Both the position numbers and the translations under genes were made by a program. Shown in pieces: positions 61,055-64,000 of a stretch of 64,000 nt of DNA. The stretch comes from DASTCZ01 sp035308165 (GTDB lineage: Bacteria; Acidobacteriota; Terriglobia; Acidiferrales; UBA7541), in NCBI GenBank assembly GCA_035308165.1, contig DATGHC010000060.1, positions 4,706-68,705 of the forward strand, read 5' to 3'. Position 1 is the stretch's first letter. Every line of letters starts with the position of its first letter. The notes below the pieces were generated by a model, which saw nothing but the letters and a program-made list of their open reading frames with translations, ran no database searches and was not told the DNA's origin.

Positions 61055-62160
61055 AATCCATCGCCGTGATCGAATCCGACGGCTCATCGCTTGTCGCTGT
61101 ACAACGTGGTGACCTCGACCTCAAGCGAGACAAGAAGGCTAGGGAGCTGGCGATTGCCGATAACCGCGTCGGGGAAATTGACCTTGAGTGCAATCCCGAA
61201 GTACTCGCGTCGCTCGACGTAGACCTCAAACAATTCTGGAATGAAAACGAACTCAACACGCTGCTAAAAGAATTTCGTAAAGACGAACTTTCAGCGCCAG
61301 AGCCAAAAATCGACCAGGCCGCCGAATTACAGAGGAAGTGGGGAACTGCTCGTGGTCAGATTTGGGAAATCGGGCAGTCCCGTTTGATGTGTGGCGATAG
61401 TTGCAGCGATGGGGATGTTTCGGTGCTCATGGATGGAAAGACTGCAAAGCTGTGCGCTACAGATCCTCCGTATCTCGTCTCCTACGATGCGAAGAACCAT
61501 CCCTCCAAGGATTTCTCGGATGGCAAGAACAAGGACTGGAAGGGAAGATACGCCGATAAGCAGAAGTCCGAACCACTCGGCCCCTTCTACGAAGCGTTTC
61601 TCCAGCAAGCTCTCGCAGTTTGTGAGCCCGATGCTGCCATCTATGTTTGGCACGCTTCGCAGCGGCAGATTGAAGTTGAGAAGGCCATGCGTAATTGTGG
61701 GATTCTCGTTCACCAACAAATCATCTGGGTGAAGAACAAGCCCGTGCTGACTCATTCGTTCTACATGTGGCAACACGAACCGTGCTTTTTCGGATGGAAG
61801 CAAGGCAACAAGCCAAAGCGCAATTCCGGGGAGTTTCCTACGACCGTCTGGCAGATCGATGTTCCGGTCCTGCCAGGAGTCGAATCTCGCCACCCAACTG
61901 AGAAGCCTTTAGACCTCTTTGTCACTCCCATTCGCCTACACACACAGCCAGGAGACGTGTGTTATGAGCCGTTTTCGGGATCAGGAACCCATCTCTGTGC
62001 CGCCGAAAGCACCGGTCGGCGCTGCTTCGCAATGGAGATTGAACCAGCGTTTGTGGCGGTCGCGCTGGAGCGACTCTCGGAAATGGGCTTGAAGCCTAGG
62101 CTTCTCACGGGAACAGTTCAGAAAGGAAGAGGGTCTAATGACCGCGCAAGAGTTGCCTGA
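61051..62160 (+). CDS. Phage-type DNA methyltransferase (N-4/N-6), downstream part of a ParB-methylase fusion
   Basis: The frame has 369 codons and begins with the rest of the ParB-like domain (KSIAVIESDGSSLVAVQRGDLDL...ELAIADNRVGEI). It then contains an N-4/N-6 DNA methyltransferase with the catalytic DPPY at KLCATDPPYLVSYDAKNH (about residue 135) and the S-adenosylmethionine site YEPFSGSGTHLCAAESTGRRCFAMEIEP near residue 305, in the beta-class order. ParB-methylase fusions of this type are common in prophages just before the terminase genes, where they modify element DNA. The methylase part is complete, so activity may survive the frameshift if translation starts internally at 61051. The stop overlaps the next gene. 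Confidence 0.85.
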   Translation: MKSIAVIESDGSSLVAVQRGDLDLKRDKKARELAIADNRVGEIDLECNPEVLASLDVDLKQFWNENELNTLLKEFRKDELSAPEPKIDQAAELQRKWGTARGQIWEIGQSRLMCGDSCSDGDVSVLMDGKTAKLCATDPPYLVSYDAKNHPSKDFSDGKNKDWKGRYADKQKSEPLGPFYEAFLQQALAVCEPDAAIYVWHASQRQIEVEKAMRNCGILVHQQIIWVKNKPVLTHSFYMWQHEPCFFGWKQGNKPKRNSGEFPTTVWQIDVPVLPGVESRHPTEKPLDLFVTPIRLHTQPGDVCYEPFSGSGTHLCAAESTGRRCFAMEIEPAFVAVALERLSEMGLKPRLLTGTVQKGRGSNDRARVA

Positions 62161-62560
62161 AAAGAAGCAAAGAACAGGCTTTCGAGGCCCCAGCCCGGAC
62201 GTGGGAAAACCTTACCAATGGAAGAAAGGGCAGAGCGGAAACCCAGGCGGGAGACCAAAGAGCAAGACACTATCAGCTGCATACAGAAACAAGCTGGAAG
62301 AGTCGGTCCCGAACGATCCCGAAGGGCGCACTTGGGCGGAGTTGATTGCTGTGGCTCAGGTACGGGATGCGGTGCGCGGCAACGTGCAGGCCGCCAGAGA
62401 GATTGCCGACCGCACGGAAGGGAGACCGCGTCAGGCCATCGAATTTGAAGACAAGACCATCTCCCAAGCGTTTGAGCGAATGACGAGCGAGGAATTGGAA
62501 GCCTACGCCCGAGACGGTACTTTGCCCGCCTGGTTCCCTAGGAATGAGCCAAATTCCTAA
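62138..62560 (+). CDS. DUF5681-domain protein
   Basis: The protein has 140 residues. The N terminus carries the DUF5681 signature YQWKKGQSGNPGGRPKSKTL, with a helical remainder. Such proteins are found in prophages and other elements next to terminase genes, and may act like small terminase subunits or DNA-binding partners; this role is inferred from context. The start overlaps the methyltransferase stop by 23 bases. A large terminase gene would normally follow but is not present. The end overlaps the next small gene by 17 bases. Confidence 0.82.
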   Translation: MTAQELPEKKQRTGFRGPSPDVGKPYQWKKGQSGNPGGRPKSKTLSAAYRNKLEESVPNDPEGRTWAELIAVAQVRDAVRGNVQAAREIADRTEGRPRQAIEFEDKTISQAFERMTSEELEAYARDGTLPAWFPRNEPNS

Positions 62561-62933
62561 AAGTTTACCGAATGCACTGCGTCCCGAGGATTATCCGTTA
62601 GGGAGCGCCGAATCGCGAGCAGCAGCGCGGGCAGAGATCGAACGAAGGGCGAGCATCGAGGAGGAAAATGCCTTCGTAATGGTCATGACGGGAATTCCCG
62701 ATTTTTTTTCAGGCCAGCCTCCTGTAATTGAACCACCCGATACTCTCCATCGCTACCAAGTGCCGGATGGCAGCATCGTGCAAGTGATTCGTCGTCACTG
62801 GGGCGAACCCGACAGTCATGGCGTCACAATCTACATTAAGCAAATGTGGCCCGATGGCGAGACTTATCGCGGAGAGAATATTGTGAGAAGTTTAGAAGAA
62901 GTACAGCGGCTCGGCCTTCTGATGTCGGAATGA
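62544..62933 (+). CDS. Small protein with EDYPLGSAESRAAAR motif (copy 1)
   Basis: The protein has 129 residues and no recognised domain. Residues 13-29 read RPEDYPLGSAESRAAAR, a motif shared with the next two genes. The rest (GIPDFFSGQPPVIEPPDTLHRY..., VTIYIKQMWPDGETYRGENI) is mixed alpha/beta and soluble, with no signal peptide. It overlaps the DUF5681 gene by 17 bases, so the genes are probably in one transcript. The coding case rests on the shared motif, the overlap and the soluble composition. Function unknown. Confidence 0.68.
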   Translation: MSQIPKSLPNALRPEDYPLGSAESRAAARAEIERRASIEEENAFVMVMTGIPDFFSGQPPVIEPPDTLHRYQVPDGSIVQVIRRHWGEPDSHGVTIYIKQMWPDGETYRGENIVRSLEEVQRLGLLMSE

Positions 62934-62991
62934 ACGCGATGATTAATCAGAACTGACGACATCTATTACGTCCAAGCCGACCGCAATCTCG

Positions 62992-63216
62992 ATGAAAAGC
63001 CTACCCAAACCTAGCGACTTTCCGATTGGTTCTTCAGAATCGAGAGCGGCGGCTCGGATTCTTTTAGACCGTTCAGAATGGGATTCGGGAATCGTAATCA
63101 CCCTCCGAATCGAGTGCATCGGATATGACGGAAAGGAACCATTGCCTCCACCACAGAGAATCCTTTGGGAAGGGGGACGAACGGAAATCATTCACGTTGG
63201 TGGTGACGGTGCATGA
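62992..63216 (+). CDS. Small protein with SDFPIGSSESRAAAR motif (copy 2)
   Basis: The protein has 74 residues. Residues 6-22 read KPSDFPIGSSESRAAAR, followed by an ILLDRSEW segment similar to the MLLAHRND of copy 3. The remaining 40 residues are polar with a GGDG end. The stop overlaps the start of copy 3 in an ATGA, indicating translational coupling. It is the shortest of the three and consists of little more than the motif and one small beta-rich stretch. Confidence 0.62.
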   Translation: MKSLPKPSDFPIGSSESRAAARILLDRSEWDSGIVITLRIECIGYDGKEPLPPPQRILWEGGRTEIIHVGGDGA

Positions 63217-63581
63217 AGCCTGAGGATTTTCCGATTGGTTCGCCTGAATCTCGGGCTGCGGCGCGAATGCTCCTCGCTCACAGGAACGACAACTGCAAAC
63301 GCATGAGGATTATTTGGAGCATTCCCAGCCCCGGAGAGGATAATTCACGTGTGCATTTCGGCGAGTGGCAGGAATGGGAAGACAACACGCTGGGTCAGAT
63401 AGTCTACGTCCCGCATGTTTGGATAAAGCCCGGGGAGGCTGTCCCTGCTTGCCCCGATTGCGGCACGTCATTCAAGAAAACACACGAGTCTCCCCGCATG
63501 GTGGGATACGGAGCGAACTGTATGGAAAAGCACGACTGTCCGTCTTCAGCGCAAATGAGAGCGACTGGGAGTCAAACTTAG
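63213..63581 (+). CDS. Small protein with PEDFPIGSPESRAAAR motif and cysteine cluster (copy 3)
   Basis: The protein has 122 residues. The motif KPEDFPIGSPESRAAAR starts at residue 2. Residues about 85-110 hold CPDCG...C...C, a possible zinc-binding site (PACPDCGTSFKKTHES, ANCMEKHDC). The middle part (RVHFGEWQEWEDNTLGQIVYVPHVW) is beta-rich. Start and stop-overlap with copy 2 support translation. No database family is recognised. Together the three genes look like a small family that diverged after the N-terminal motif. Confidence 0.66.
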   Translation: MKPEDFPIGSPESRAAARMLLAHRNDNCKRMRIIWSIPSPGEDNSRVHFGEWQEWEDNTLGQIVYVPHVWIKPGEAVPACPDCGTSFKKTHESPRMVGYGANCMEKHDCPSSAQMRATGSQT

Positions 63582-63750
63582 TTACGGTTTGAGGCATCCG
63601 GTTCACCGGTTATTGTGGTTCCGACCGCGCTGGGCGCGGCATTGGCGTTGTGGTTGGGCGCAGCGAGCAACCGGGTTGCTTGGTTGCGTTGCGCGCGATT
63701 GTACTCGAACCGTTCATAGAGGGTCTGCCGTTTTTGTTCCTCCCTGCGTT
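63582..63750. other. Gap at the end of the element-like region
   Basis: No confident gene. The minus strand has an open frame with coding-like composition (KRREEQKRQTLYERFEY near 63700-63750), without a start codon and out of frame with the exported-protein gene that ends at 63751. It could be a frameshifted continuation of that gene or a remnant. No tRNA or repeat of the fragment at 60640 was found here. Confidence 0.4.
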
Positions 63751-64000
63751 TCAGGATCTCTTCCCGCCGTCCTTCGTGAGCAACAGAGAGTCGGCAGCAG
63801 AAAAGGCCACCTCATCCACGGCGATGGGCACTGCGAGTGCGCTCGTCTTGCCGCCGACCGCATTGATGGCGGTAAGGAAGCCTCCGCCCGCCAGCACCTG
63901 AAAGCGATATTCGCCAGCGGGAAGCATTGTCTTGCCCCAACGGACTTCAAAGGGCAGGGTGACCTTGCCGGTGTATCTCGCTTGGGCACTTGCCGTGCCG
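63751..64000 (-). CDS. 3' part of an exported protein (cut by the window edge)
   Basis: The last 83 codons of a gene that begins beyond the right edge, ending in TGA at 63751. The visible part reads GKVTLPFEVRWGKTMLPAGEYRFQVLAGGG, a pattern seen in small exported acidobacterial proteins of about 100-150 residues with a conserved LPAGEY segment. No function is known to me. Codon use looks like that of the chromosome rather than of the phage-like genes, so the element-derived region may end before this gene. Confidence 0.6.
   Translation of the reverse strand, partial: GTASAQARYTGKVTLPFEVRWGKTMLPAGEYRFQVLAGGGFLTAINAVGGKTSALAVPIAVDEVAFSAADSLLLTKDGGKRS

Noticed and set aside
63714..63989. Minus-strand 91-codon frame
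   Set aside because: Arg/Pro/Ser-rich shadow; the adjacent frame reads as an exported protein with the LPAGEY segment.

Overview
The window reads as a stretch of chromosome from a soil-type member of the Acidobacteriota (Terriglobia/Acidobacteriia-like), with one small mobile-element remnant near its right end. The phylum call is inference. It rests on an 810-residue orphan MacB/FtsX permease of the type named 'acidobacterial duplicated orphan permease', a giant secreted protein with tandem choice-of-anchor-D repeats and a lineage-typical split C-terminal anchor, winged-helix/TolB-propeller one-component regulators, several PilZ proteins and a moderately high GC content. No rRNA, CRISPR array or complete insertion sequence was seen. 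Layout, left to right: 0.1-3.6 kb holds a secreted M23 peptidase and an S9B dipeptidyl-peptidase. 3.7-7.2 kb (minus) is a cyclic-di-GMP-flavoured cluster of three PilZ proteins around a GspE/PilB-type ATPase that has an MshEN-like N terminus and an added C-terminal zinc ribbon. 7.5-11.3 kb holds a DUF2252 protein, a tandem pair of paralogous exported proteins and an exported aspartoacylase-like protein. 11.4-14.1 kb is a membrane sensor-like protein with an ABC-2 type exporter. 14.3-18.5 kb is a compact biotin operon, bioB-bioF-bioD-bioA. 18.6-21.3 kb has a VTT/DedA membrane protein, a YdjM-like membrane protein and a diacylglycerol-kinase-type lipid kinase. 21.4-25.6 kb has ligA and a nadC-nadA pair. 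25.9-29.6 kb has a receiver-PP2C phosphatase, an exported protein of unknown function and a CrtI/PYROXD2-type flavoprotein. The intergenic gap at about 29.7 kb carries a near-consensus parS centromere site, which suggests an origin-proximal location. 29.9-38.1 kb holds the orphan permease, an S10 carboxypeptidase, an ATP-grasp protein, a small membrane protein, tRNA-His, and adjacent comB and comA, the first two steps of sulfolactate/coenzyme M synthesis. 38.3-42.4 kb holds a MerR-TPR regulator facing away from a NarL-type two-component pair, and a fourth PilZ protein ending at a strong terminator. 42.6-47.2 kb holds a MacB-type ABC pair, a CPBP protease and RecQ. 47.4-60.5 kb holds the 2.9-kilo-residue secreted repeat protein, a DUF4185-like exported protein and a CadC-like membrane regulator. 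At 60.64 kb the 3' half of a tRNA-Pro gene stands alone. To its right is a run of phage-like genes: a ParB-like domain/DNA methyltransferase interrupted by a frameshift, a DUF5681 protein, and three small genes that share one N-terminal motif. This is best read as an integrated element whose far end (expected to hold the intact tRNA-Pro) is outside the window or lost. The window closes with the 3' part of an exported protein on the minus strand. How the genes work together: the clearest functional units are biotin synthesis, NAD synthesis (nadCA), sulfolactate synthesis (comAB) and the PilB/PilZ cluster. The most novel-looking items are the three-gene motif family in the mobile region, the Ig-like domain split by a membrane hairpin at the end of the giant protein, and the parS site.
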